Positions 46,097 through 56,228 of a DNA stretch of 64,000 bases are shown here, one piece after another. A program made the position numbers and the translations under genes. Below the pieces are notes generated by a model. That model worked only from the letters and a program-made list of their open reading frames with translations. It was not told where the DNA came from and did no database searches. Origin of the DNA: Absidia repens (taxonomy: Eukaryota; Mucoromycota; Mucoromycetes; Mucorales; Cunninghamellaceae); the NCBI GenBank assembly GCA_002105175.1, contig MCGE01000004.1, forward strand, positions 310,001 through 374,000. The letters are read 5' to 3'. Positions within the stretch are counted from its first letter, which is position 1, and each line of letters starts with the position of its first letter.

Positions 46097-46134
46097 AGGC
46101 TGCATTCAATAATTGACATTTTTTTATTACATGT

Positions 46135-46169
<35 letters not shown>

Positions 46170-46840
46170 ATGTGTGTATGTACAAATCAACAAGTCAAGT
46201 CATTGGCTCCAATATATATATGCATGTGCATGAAATAGGATGGATGATGAGAAACCAAACGGACCCATTCGCACGAGGGAAAACCATGGAGTATCCCTTA
46301 ATTTTTTTCACTGTATACTAGATCAATATCACGAAAACATATATATCCTTGACAGTTTTTTTTTTTGTGCATCCCCTCATATATCGTGATTATCCTGCTG
46401 ACACATATCCATTTCCAGTAACCATTTCATTTCAAACCCCAATCATAGACGCTTCAAAATCCCATCATACATTGTGAACTATTTTTTGCGACTGCTAATC
46501 CAAAAAAAGACTTTTTTTATTAAATGATATGTAGAATAAATAATATGAGAATAGGCAAAACTAAGGGATAAAAAAAGGGGGTAAGAGAAGCGTATAAGAT
46601 GTATAAGAAAGTAAAAAAAGGAATAATATATATATATATATATATGTATATATAAATAAAAGTAAATAAGAATCATATATGCTACAAAGTGAAGAATATA
46701 AAATGGTAATAATAGTAGTAAATGATATGGGGAGGGGGAGGGGGAAAGAATGGTACCAGTCCTTTCTTCATCCGAGAGCTATGTATGTCATTGTGTGTTG
46801 TGTGTGTGTGTGTGTGCTGCTAAGTAACTACCCCTTGTTT

Positions 46841-47542
46841 TTAAGCCGGAGTCGTACGCTTCTTCTTTCTTCGTCCAGGGTGAGGAGCTCCACCAACAAG
46901 TCGACGGACCAAAGGGAAGGCGCCTTCAGAAGAAACGACATGGTCTGAAAAAAAAACAATGAGAAAGAATGTTCATGAGTTCTCCAACTGATGACAGTCA
47001 ACCTATTTATGCGTATGAAGACACTTACTTTGAACCATATCCGCCATGCAGTAGCCACCAAGATTCGCTTGCCAAAAGTAAAAGTCAGAAATGATATTTC
47101 CAGTATTGTAAATATTTTCCAAATCGCGTTGATGTTTCAAAGTCAAAGGATGGAAATCTTGTTCTTTCATGACACCCCATTCCGAATGATAAGGTTTCGA
47201 CAAGTCTAAGGGAGCATCCGCGGCCGCCGAGGGATTGTTGGTATTGTTGCTGGTGGTGTTGTTGCTATTACTGTTTTTCCCGTTGGTGTTGGAAGAAGCG
47301 GTTGCTGTTGAATTGGTAATTGGCTTAACAGTACCAGTAGGAGGAGAAGGTAAAGAAGATGGGGCAGCAGGAACTGAATGCATGTCCATGGCAGAGGGAT
47401 TCATTGCTGGTGACCAAGCCATGCCACCCATTTGGTTTTGTTGAAACATGGAGCCATGCATCGTTGGGTGGGTATGGGTCATAGTCGTATCAGGGTGGTG
47501 CATACCAGTATAAAAAGTAGGATCGTTACTGTCAAAACTCAT
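46841..47542 (-). CDS. Small probable nuclear protein with basic tail
   Basis: Two exons (47542-47029 and 46944-46841) give 205 residues. The N-terminal two thirds are disordered, rich in M, H, P, S, T and N, including an N/S/T tract. A folded-looking block follows: PYHSEWGVMKEQDFHPLTL, then HQRDLENIYNTGNIISDFYFWQ and MADMVQ. The C-terminus is basic (HPGRRKKKRTTPA), a likely nuclear localisation signal. No family is recognised. The conserved-looking block just before the intron is where homology should be sought. Confidence 0.75.
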
Positions 47543-49117
47543 GTGTATAATAAAAAATAAAAAGCAAAAGAAAGAAAAAAGAAGAACAAAAAAAAATCAG
47601 GGATGGGAAGGGAATTAAATACTTGGCTGATAAGATTTAAAACCCCGTCCATCGTTATTGTAGTGTTTCTTACTATTGATGATTGACAATTGGCGATGTT
47701 CATCAATACTTGTAATGATAATACTCTTTTTTTGGCCTTTTAACCATGGAGGTGCAAATGAATGATGTAAGGATCGCTTTCAGTTTATCCCCTTGTTGAT
47801 AAGTTGGGAGCGAGCGAGCGAGCGAGCGATCTGCATGAAATATAAAGAAGGGGGGCTAGGATGAAAAAAAAGGTCTCTTCTCCCCTTGTACCTCCTTCTA
47901 AAGAGTACAAGTACTTGGATTGATAAATCAACACAGGCAATTTATTTACAGTCATTACTTGATACTATTTCAGTCAATCAATTTACATATATCGTACTGT
48001 ACATTATGTGATGACCATCAGTGGATTTGTTTTTTTGTTTTTTTTTTTTTGTTTTTACATGATTGATGGTCATACAAGGAAAAAACAAAACAAAGCATGG
48101 GCTTGTCCTCCGCTTCCCCTCTCCCCCCCCCACAGCATACACAAACAGAAACACATAAACACACATACGTACACAATGAAGAGAATAACGTTTGTTACCC
48201 AATTTCTGTTACCTCTCTTAAAATGAAATCATAAAAAAAGTATAGGAACAATAAACAATTTTGTTAAGGAGAGTACCCAGCGTTCGTCTTGACTTGTTGG
48301 CCCCTGAAAGTTTAATGGGATTTTTTCTCAAGCTTTTTCAACACCCGACCGACTCAAACTGTAATTTATACTTGTCGAGCGAAAGTCAAAAAAAAAAAAG
48401 GGAGAGCCAGCCTTTCAATAGAAAAAGGAGAGCTGGATTGACCACCACATTCACCACTACTATTTGCTGGTCTGTGCCATATGTTGTCTTTTTTTTTTGC
48501 CAGTCTCCTTAGAATGTGGGTTTTTTTTTTTGTGTTCACAGTGAAAGGTAAAAAAAAAACACTCTTACTTGCATTAATGGGACTGCACAGTATACTGTAT
48601 CATTTGTTCTTCTTCCTTGATTATCATTCAACTGACCATTTCTTTTGCTCTCTCCCTTTGTTTTACACGTCAAAAAAAAAAGGAGGGTGGGCGTTGGAGG
48701 ATGCACAAATTGAGTAGTGCAGTTTATCTTTAAAACGCCGACGTTGATAGTGTGTGCTTCATGCGGTGAAAGAAAAAAATAAAATAAAACGGGGAAGATA
48801 AAACCCTCGGATATCTCTCCGACTATCCCCCTACAGAGAGCGAATATAGAGTTTGTACTTTTATTGGTATTTTTAATCCTAGTAAGGATATTGTATATAT
48901 GAATATATATATAATTTTTTTTGGGGGGGATAAAGGAAAGAAAAGAAATGCTTATATACATGAGTGAGTGGATATACATAGAAGGTCAAAGTAATAGTAA
49001 TAAAAGAAAGAAAAACCATAATGAATAAACAAAAAAAAAGCACTGTTTTTTGGTTTAAGAAATGAATGATGATGCTGTTGTAATAACAAAATGCTGTAAT
49101 TGTGCTGTGTGGATATA
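47543..49117. other. Intergenic
   Basis: Includes the promoter of the preceding gene and a GAGC tetranucleotide run near 47812-47830. ACGCCGAC near 48735 recurs inverted as GTCGGCGT near 49730. Open frames on both strands are AT-rich and lack family features. Confidence 0.5.
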
Positions 49118-49180
49118 TCAAGCGGCGTAGCGGAGTCGATGACTTGGCTTCACATAAAAAGGTAAAGATAAAATGGGCAT
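49118..49180 (-). CDS. Possible 20-residue ORF after the zinc-knuckle gene
   Basis: An ATG-to-TGA frame of 20 codons starts 69 bp past the zinc-knuckle stop codon on the same strand, with context CAACATGCC. It encodes a hydrophobic head and basic tail (PSHRLRYAA). It could be a second cistron, an alternative last exon or chance. Kept only as a weak candidate. Confidence 0.25.
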   Translation of the reverse strand: MPILSLPFYVKPSHRLRYAA

Positions 49181-49249
49181 GTTGATGATTGTGCTGATAG
49201 TAAATAAAATAATAATGGTGGTGATGATAATAATGGGTATATTATCTAT

Positions 49250-49450
49250 TCATTTCAGTAAAGGACAAGTCGTTCGTTTATGGCCATATTTTCCACACCA
49301 AGTACTAAAAAAAAAGGATGTGTAAATACAATGATTCCTAGAATGATAGTAATAATAAATCGCTTACCATTGACCACCTTGCAAATTTAATGGCTTAAGA
49401 CCGACATAAGACATATTAACAAGTGATTTGTTAAAGGAAAGGTTTGCCAT
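49250..49450 (-). CDS. 45-residue CCHC zinc-knuckle protein
   Basis: Two exons (49450-49368 and 49304-49250) join in frame to 45 codons plus stop. The head is MANLSFNKSLVNMSYVGLKP. The tail is one perfect zinc knuckle, CTWCGKYGHKRTTC (C-x2-C-x4-H-x4-C), whose first Cys codon is completed across the splice junction. The intron has a GTAAGC donor and a T-rich TTTTTAG acceptor. Such knuckles bind single-stranded RNA or DNA, or proteins. The gene is too short for usual length cut-offs. No orthologue is recognised. The precise motif recreated by splicing makes chance unlikely. Confidence 0.7.
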
Positions 49451-49995
49451 AGTAACGCTTGATGATATAAAATGGATAACAAAAAAAAAAAAAAAAAAAA
49501 AAAAAAAACAGCGAGGAAAGACTACTACTTTTATATATAAATCATAAAAAAAAAGCGCCCCTGGCCTTTTGAACTGTTTATGGATCCAGCCTTTGTTTTT
49601 GGACATCTATCACTCTCCGTGTTTCACAAAGCAAATCTTTTGAGAGGTAGCAAAAAATAGTTGTTACTAACATGCCAACTGGTTGTCATGGGTAGGAAAA
49701 TGTTGCTGCACGCCGCCGGCGTTTTAAAGTCGGCGTTTAAAAAAAGACGAGGCACTTTTTTAGATTTTTGCATGAATTTCCATTATTTATATTATTGTAT
49801 ATGTATAATACGATAGATGTCATAGGACATTCATGATTCATTGATTTCAACAGTATAGAATAGAAGCACAGAGAGTAATTTATTGTACTCGGGATTAAGT
49901 AAGAAATGGCAAGTATATGGTGACAGTTTTTTTATTTTTATTTTAAGATTGACACTATCTGATCACTCTAACTCTTCTATCTCCTTTTTCCTCTC

Positions 49996-50026
<31 letters not shown>

Positions 50027-51721
50027 CAAGTATAGCAGTAGTGCAATTCCCATGATCACACTGCTTATTATGGAAGTGATTGTCATTCAACAGAATTTAC
50101 CATCATGATATCCATGATATATTTTTTAGGGTATAATGAATGGTAAATGAACAACATCGCTTGCCACTTTGACTTCTATCTTTTTTTTTTTTTTTTTTTT
50201 TTGCTTCACCCCCATCACTATTTCCTTAACTGGATGTGAATGTTTTTTTTATATTCCCATTGTATTCAGAACAACTCTGGAATAATTAAGAGAGGAGGGT
50301 TGCAAAAAAAAAAAAAAAAAAAAAAAAAATAGAGTGGGGTGATGGAAAAAAAAAACTCCTTAAAAGCAACAAGTTATTTCATTTTATAAAAAGAACTGCT
50401 GTAAATTCATGGACTTTCCAAGTTGGTTCCGATGGTATTGATGTTGAGCACATGGGTTACATGAAAGGTTCTATATTTTATTCCCCGCTCGGTAGACCTC
50501 TATGACACGATTGTAAGACCAGAAAGCTTAAATTATTATTTTGCGGAAGAGAGTGCCCTCACCATTCAACTCGCACGACCATTTTACGCCATTTTCATTT
50601 TTTATTTGTTTGTTTTCAAATCAAGTTTACGCCCTCGGTACAAATCTAGCATAGATCGATTTTATTCCTTTTGTCCCTTCCGAGATATTTTGGTTTGCAA
50701 AGCTTAAAAGAAACTCTTTTGCTTCCAAATTTTGCACTATCTTTTGATGGGTATTGATAACAAAACTGTGTTGACTGACTGACTGCAGCTGATGCTACAT
50801 CAATTATTTGAAACTTTTATCAAGCATCAATATATCTAAATTATATATCCATATCCCTCTCCCCCCAACACATATGGCAATATATTTTATTTATAGTCAT
50901 GTTGTATGACTGAAATTATGAAATTATGAAATCAACGAATTACGAAAACGACTTTGACTGATTGAACTCTTATAAATTAGATGGATCGGGTATCTAAATC
51001 AAAAAAATCATTTCCTTATTTCAATGAAAACGCTCTTTATCGACTTCCAAAAAGAATTTGGCATATTTCATTTTTTACATATTCTTCGTCATGAGAAAAT
51101 CAGTTTAAAATAATGTGATTGATCCCGTTGGCATGTTTGTTCTTTGCTATTGTTTGTCTGTGCATGATTGTCTCTCCCTGTTTTTGGCGCTAGTTCTAAA
51201 TTAGCGTTGGTTTATCCAGAACATTCAAATTAAATAAAAAGAACCTTCGGTTACCCTTCTACCACCATCCCCACCACCAAAACTGCTCGTCATCTAATTA
51301 AGCCCAATGGCTTCCCGTAATGACAAGAAGAACCAATCAACCCCCCCCTCTTTTTTCCAACAATCATTGATTTCTATTGATTTGTGCCCAGAAATAGGAT
51401 CAAGTTTCATTCGTGTATATGTTATATACATATAACATGTCTCCTCTGATTGATAAACCTTAATGGCGTTACTTACAGTTTTCGGAACGATCGAAAAAGG
51501 AACCCCCTAGCTGTAATTCAAATATAAAAAAAGAGTTGTCTCGATGGATGGTGTGTGCTCCTTCCCGCCGATGATATGCCCATTTTTATTTCATCATCCT
51601 ATCTTGTCACAAAGCCATGCGGAGTGTCAATCAACAAGGTCGCACCGTAAATCGATCATCTCGTCCATCCGATTTTTTTGGCATTGACAGTCATTTTATG
51701 AACGAGTTGTACAAAGTCGCC

Positions 51722-51767
<46 letters not shown>

Positions 51768-52194
51768 ACTTGTTAATGTCACTATGAATATTTCATCATT
51801 TATAAGGTTACTTTGACAATGCGACAAACACATTTTGATAACTATCCTCCCTTTGCTCATCGGATATTTTTTCATATTTGGTGCGTTTCACAAAGGCAGG
51901 CGAAGCAAGGTTAAATTTCTCTATTCTAACCATTGTCATGACAAGAAGGTCGAACATCAATCACCTTATGTGATTTCATAACATATGATATTTTCGCCCA
52001 AGCAACCCGATGATAGGTTGTACGGGGAGGGGGAGTAAATTAATGAAGATATGTTGATTGGCGGGATGATTTAGCTTGTAGCGCATTGGGTGGTGGAAAT
52101 GGGCCTCACATTTCAGATTCCGACGCACATTTAATTTTTTTCCCTTGCCCTCTTTTTTTCTCTTTCTTTCTTTTTATTTTTCATTGAAGTGGCA
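49451..52194. other. Gene desert with long T/A runs
   Basis: No supported coding region. Runs of A/T occur at about 49482-49508, 50000-50025, 50182-50202, 50305-50329 and 51723-51764 (42 T). GCCGGCGTTTTAAAGTCGGC near 49710-49730 is partly self-complementary. Nothing else was identified. Confidence 0.6.
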
Positions 52195-52425
52195 ATAGCG
52201 GTACTGGTGATCTTGGATTAGTGATTAGAACTTGAATTAGGGGCATTCAAAAAAATGCAAATCAAACATCATGGGAAAACTCTTTCATTTTGGATTTGTG
52301 ATTTGGGGCCACCTTCATATCAGCATACATCTTAGCAAACTGTTATAGAAACTGTCATTAGATTAACTTGGAGTCAGTTGTAACAGTTTATATCTTTACC
52401 TGAATAAAATACGTCTCTTTTTTTA
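52195..52425 (+). repeat. Dispersed repeat, copy 5
   Basis: Reads CTGGTGATCTTGGATTAG, AGAACTTGAATTAGGGGCATT, CATCATGGGAAAACTCTTTC, AGAAACTGTCATTAGATTAA and ends CCTGAATAAAATACGTCTC. It is immediately followed by the tandem array. Confidence 0.85.
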
Positions 52426-52489
52426 TTTTTTTTTCTACCGTCCTTCATTCTCATACATTTTACATACTTCTTCACTTTTCAATCGCCCC

Positions 52490-53190
52490 TTCCCTTTTAG
52501 ATTTGTGTGTTGACGATCTTGTTTATGGTTGTCTTTTTGAATGCTTCAATAAAACATGTCTCGCTTTTTTACCATCAATTGCTCTCATACGTTTTAGATA
52601 GATTCTCTTTTACAACTTCCCCTTACCTTAATATTAGTGTTGACCATCCCGATTGATAGTTGTCTTTCTATACTTCAACAAACTATTCTTCCCCGTTTAT
52701 ATTAGCGTTCGACCAACCAAATTGTACGTTTTTTTTTTTTTTTTTTTTTTGTATACTTCAATAAAATATTCTTCCCTTTTATATAAGCATTGACCAACTC
52801 AGTCGATGGTTATCTTTTGGGTGCTTCAATAAATCACTTTACCCCTTTATATTACCTGTTGATCAACCCAGTGGAGGGTTATCTTGTGTGTTGCTTCAAT
52901 AAACCACCCTCCCCCTTATAATGGTATTGATTCTCTCGATGGGTGGTTGCCTTTGTATGACTTCAATAAACTACCCTCCCCCCATTAGATTAGCGTTGAC
53001 CAATCAACTTGGTTGATGGTACTCTTACTCTATGTTTCAATAAAATACCTTTCCCTTTTCGACTACCTTTGCCTAGCTCAGTTGATGGTTATTTTAATGT
53101 ACGTTTCAATATTCCTCTGTTTTAGGTTAGTGTTAACCGGCCAATTGACGGTTATTCTTCTTGTATGCTTCATTAAAATATACCTTTTTT
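52490..53190 (+). repeat. Degenerate ~70-bp tandem array with CAATAAA-type motifs
   Basis: About nine to ten units spaced 66-82 bp (unit starts near 52632, 52698, 52780, 52846, 52917, 52985, 53059, 53125). A unit runs GATTAGTGTTGACCAACC, then TTGATGGTTATCTT, then GCTTCAATAAA and CCCTCCCC. Most units keep TTCAATAAA. Single related units follow copies 1 and 6 of the dispersed repeat, so array and repeat belong to one system. Confidence 0.75.
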
Positions 53191-53369
53191 CTTGGTCAGA
53201 ACTGTAGATCCCTGAGAGATCACCAAAAACATTTCAAATCCAGACCACGTGAATTTCCTTTTCTCTTATTGTCTATAGTTTCCACTCTTTCTCTTTCTTT
53301 CTTTCCTTTGTTTTCTTCCCCTTCATTTTTTCTTCACAATTGCGGCTCCTATGGAATTCTGGTGGAATT

Positions 53370-53830
53370 TACTTGGTGCCAGGTCTAGTTTAGAAGGGGT
53401 TTCAGCTCAGGGATTACAAGATACATGGGAAAGCCCTTTCATTTTAGATTCAGGATTTAGGACTGTCATTAGTTGGCTTTTTGGAGCCCTTCATTACCTT
53501 ACTTAAGCATTATTTTGTCATTGATTGCTTCTACTTTTGAATAAAACTTTTTTTTTAACCTTCACCAATGAAAAATATCCCATCAGTCTCTCTCATGTCT
53601 TGTGCAATAAATCCGGGTTTTTTTTTTTCAACTACCATCTCTCCTTTAGATTAGTGTTGAACGTTGTTGAGATTCAAGAACAGCTACTCTTTTATTCTTT
53701 CTCATGCATTGTACAGTACAGTATAGTAGCTCACATTTTACAATAGTTCTTATAGATAAGTGTTGACCATTCTTCAGACGTCCTGATACTACCAACGGTT
53801 TTTTTTTAGCAGACTTAATACAGAAAAGCT
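53370..53830 (+). repeat. Dispersed repeat, copy 6 (long form)
   Basis: Reads CTAGTTTAGAAGGGGTTTCAG, GGGATTACAAGATACATGGGA, CCTTTCATTTTAGATTC and TTTTGAATAAAACTTTTTT. It then continues through CTCATGTCTTGTGCAATA and two GATTAGTGTTGA-type units, as in copy 1. Confidence 0.8.
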
Positions 53831-53915
53831 TATGTCTTTTCATATATATATAGAAGTCGATTGAGCTGTATTGCTCATTTGTTTTTTGCCCAAAATAATT
53901 TATCGATGATGCAGA

Positions 53916-54128
53916 ATGATGCTATACAAATTCTCGGCCTTTTTAGCCATCAATTCACTTGCTGCTAAGAAGGATGATGTTCTTTGGTTACGCTTAGTTC
54001 CTCTACCACGTTCACATGTCAAAACTAGCTCTCTCTCTCTGTCTCTGGATTCAAAATTAAATGCGCTCATGAGTTTACTCTATATTTTACAACGGATATC
54101 TCAATACACTATTTCTCATACTGTCTAA
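53916..54128 (+). CDS. Possible small secreted protein (weak)
   Basis: A 70-codon frame starting MMLYKFSAFLAINSLAA, which resembles a signal peptide, followed by KKDDVLW and a serine/leucine-rich stretch. There is no homology clue and no clear poly(A) signal, and it sits in repeat-rich DNA. Kept as a weak candidate only. Confidence 0.22.
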   Translation: MMLYKFSAFLAINSLAAKKDDVLWLRLVPLPRSHVKTSSLSLSLDSKLNALMSLLYILQRISQYTISHTV

Positions 54129-54688
54129 AAAGGGAAATCTGATCAAATTTGCATCCAACTTGACTTCCTCCTTTCCCCTTTCCCCACACCCAAAATATAT
54201 GATACTTAGTAAGCCCAGTATATATATATATATATATATATATATGCATGGGAAGTGTAGTCTACTGATAGTTTCCCAAAAATAGCGGATGGGGTTAGGA
54301 TTGGGATGGGGTAATGTGGAGGAAGAGACAAAATGCCATCCTGTCGGTGATCTGATTGGCGGAAGATATATTTTTTTATAGGCAGACACACTCGAAATTG
54401 ATATACGCCTCATTTGAAATATACATACATGTATATAGACATAAATATTTATATGCGAAGAGTTTGTGTGAAAACAGGGGACAATGTCAAGTTGTCAGAG
54501 GCATGCTTGCTGTTCGATATTGAGAGGTGTGTGTGTGTGTTAGGAGGCGGCCCCAGGCACGGCAGACAATAAATATCATTGACATTTGAATCTCAGATCG
54601 AGGTTTTTCATTTTCTTTTTTTTGGGAGGTTTTGGTCAATTTTTTTTTTTTTTTTCCCTCTTGTACCATTATATTCTCTCTATTCGTG

Positions 54689-55579
54689 ATGACGACGAAG
54701 ACAACAACGACGACGACGGTATCATTACGAGACAGTTTCCATCCTCACCTTGTCACCACTATACATATCGATGGGGAAACATCACTCTTCGACTCTGCGC
54801 TCATGACCTCCTCCTCGGCATCACAAGCGTGGCAATGCGCACTTGACATTAGATATCACCTCCCACCCAGCGTCTTTGTGGATCGATACCAACTGAATGA
54901 CACGCTTTTGAACACCCCATTTATTGTGCAAGGAAGTCATGATTTGGAAGCTCCTTTGGAACATGTCGGGTCACAAGAAGAGACATGGATGATTGTCCGC
55001 GGAAGGGAAGAAGAGATGGATGCCTCCACCACCATCCAACAACGATCACCACCATACCCTATGAAGGATCTCATTGTGGATATTCCTCTTCATCTTCGCT
55101 ACCAAGCCCCGGATGATACCCTGACACACCGCACCATCACGATCCCTTGGCCACAGGTGGGTTGGCTTTGTCAACAAACCGACCCCCACAGCAGAGCACC
55201 CACCGCCGCTTCCCCACCATCATTGTATTCCTCTTTACATCATTTTTCAAACAAGGCGACGCATTTGAATCTTCTTCAGGACACCACTGCTTTTGTTTGG
55301 ATACCTATCCCGCCTTCACAACAACAACAAATGACCGATGCTGCCGATGCGGCTGCTGCTCCGATCGACGTGACCTCACAACCCGCAACACCACCACCAC
55401 CTCCACCACATGTGACATTGAAAGTACCTGTAGGAAAGACAACCGATGCATGGATTGTTCAATGGGGTACCATTCTTGTGATTGTCTTAAGCTCATGTTG
55501 GATATTGAATGCTATTGCCGTCGCAGTCCAAAAACACCGCCGCCATGAAGCAAAAGGAAAACGCAGGAAATCTGAATAG
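54689..55579 (+). CDS. PBN1: PBN1/PIG-X subunit of GPI mannosyltransferase I
   Basis: Lumenal partner that stabilises the first GPI mannosyltransferase in the ER. A single exon of 296 residues. Family features are FHPHLVTTIHI near the start, CALDIRYHLPPSVFVDRYQL, the DLEAPLEHV box, LRYQAP and IPWPQVGWLC. One transmembrane helix lies near the C-terminus (ILVIVLSSCWILNAIAVAV), followed by a basic cytosolic tail (KHRRHEAKGKRRKSE). The chosen ATG gives no signal peptide. The frame is open further upstream through a T-rich, hydrophobic stretch without an ATG, so a non-ATG start or 5' exon is possible. Confidence 0.85.
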   Translation: MTTKTTTTTTVSLRDSFHPHLVTTIHIDGETSLFDSALMTSSSASQAWQCALDIRYHLPPSVFVDRYQLNDTLLNTPFIVQGSHDLEAPLEHVGSQEETWMIVRGREEEMDASTTIQQRSPPYPMKDLIVDIPLHLRYQAPDDTLTHRTITIPWPQVGWLCQQTDPHSRAPTAASPPSLYSSLHHFSNKATHLNLLQDTTAFVWIPIPPSQQQQMTDAADAAAAPIDVTSQPATPPPPPPHVTLKVPVGKTTDAWIVQWGTILVIVLSSCWILNAIAVAVQKHRRHEAKGKRRKSE

Positions 55580-56098
55580 CACGAGGTTGGGACCGGAGGG
55601 GGGGGTGAGGCGGATGGACGGACGACAGGGACAACAGTGATGATGGCCTTTTTTTTTTTGATGCTGTTGTTGTAACTTGGGGATATATCCATTTAGTGTA
55701 GCAAAACATTTAGACATAGTTAGTTGAAATGGGTTTATATGATCAATAAATGATTCAATGAAATAAAAAAAGCTGATTTTATTGTATATCGTCTCCATTT
55801 GATAGAAAGCATATGTATGTACAAGTGATGATGCGTGTATGATAATTGTGTACATAGTGGATATATATATATATATATATATATGATCGTGATAGGGATT
55901 ATGGTGATTTGGTTAAATAAAATGTGATCATATGGTGGTGATATGCTATACAAATAAAGGCTAAGAAAAAAATCACAATGAAGGGATTGAAGTCTCTGAA
56001 GGCATGGAAATCACAGTGTCGAAAGTCATTTATTTTGATAATGATATATATTTTTTATATATAACAAAAAAAAAAGTAATGTATAAAAAAAACAACCT

Positions 56099-56129
<31 letters not shown>

Positions 56130-56228
56130 TAATAAGAGTAATACTAAGCTAGGGGATAATCACTAATCTAATGTGCACAGAGGGTAAATATCGAATTTTG
56201 ATGATTCAGGCTAAAGAGAGATAGTGGA
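55580..56228. other. Intergenic, convergent 3' ends
   Basis: Lies between PBN1 (+) and VPS27 (-). It has a TA dinucleotide run near 55861-55884 and an ATA trinucleotide run near 56106-56135. No gene recognised. Confidence 0.6.

Larger units (their letters stand above)
44560..46840. other. Repeat-rich intergenic region
   Basis: Holds the 9-bp minisatellite and dispersed-repeat copy 4 (listed separately), a 33-nt A run at about 46061-46093, TA/TG dinucleotide runs near 46137-46175 and TG runs near 46798-46817. No gene recognised. Confidence 0.6.
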
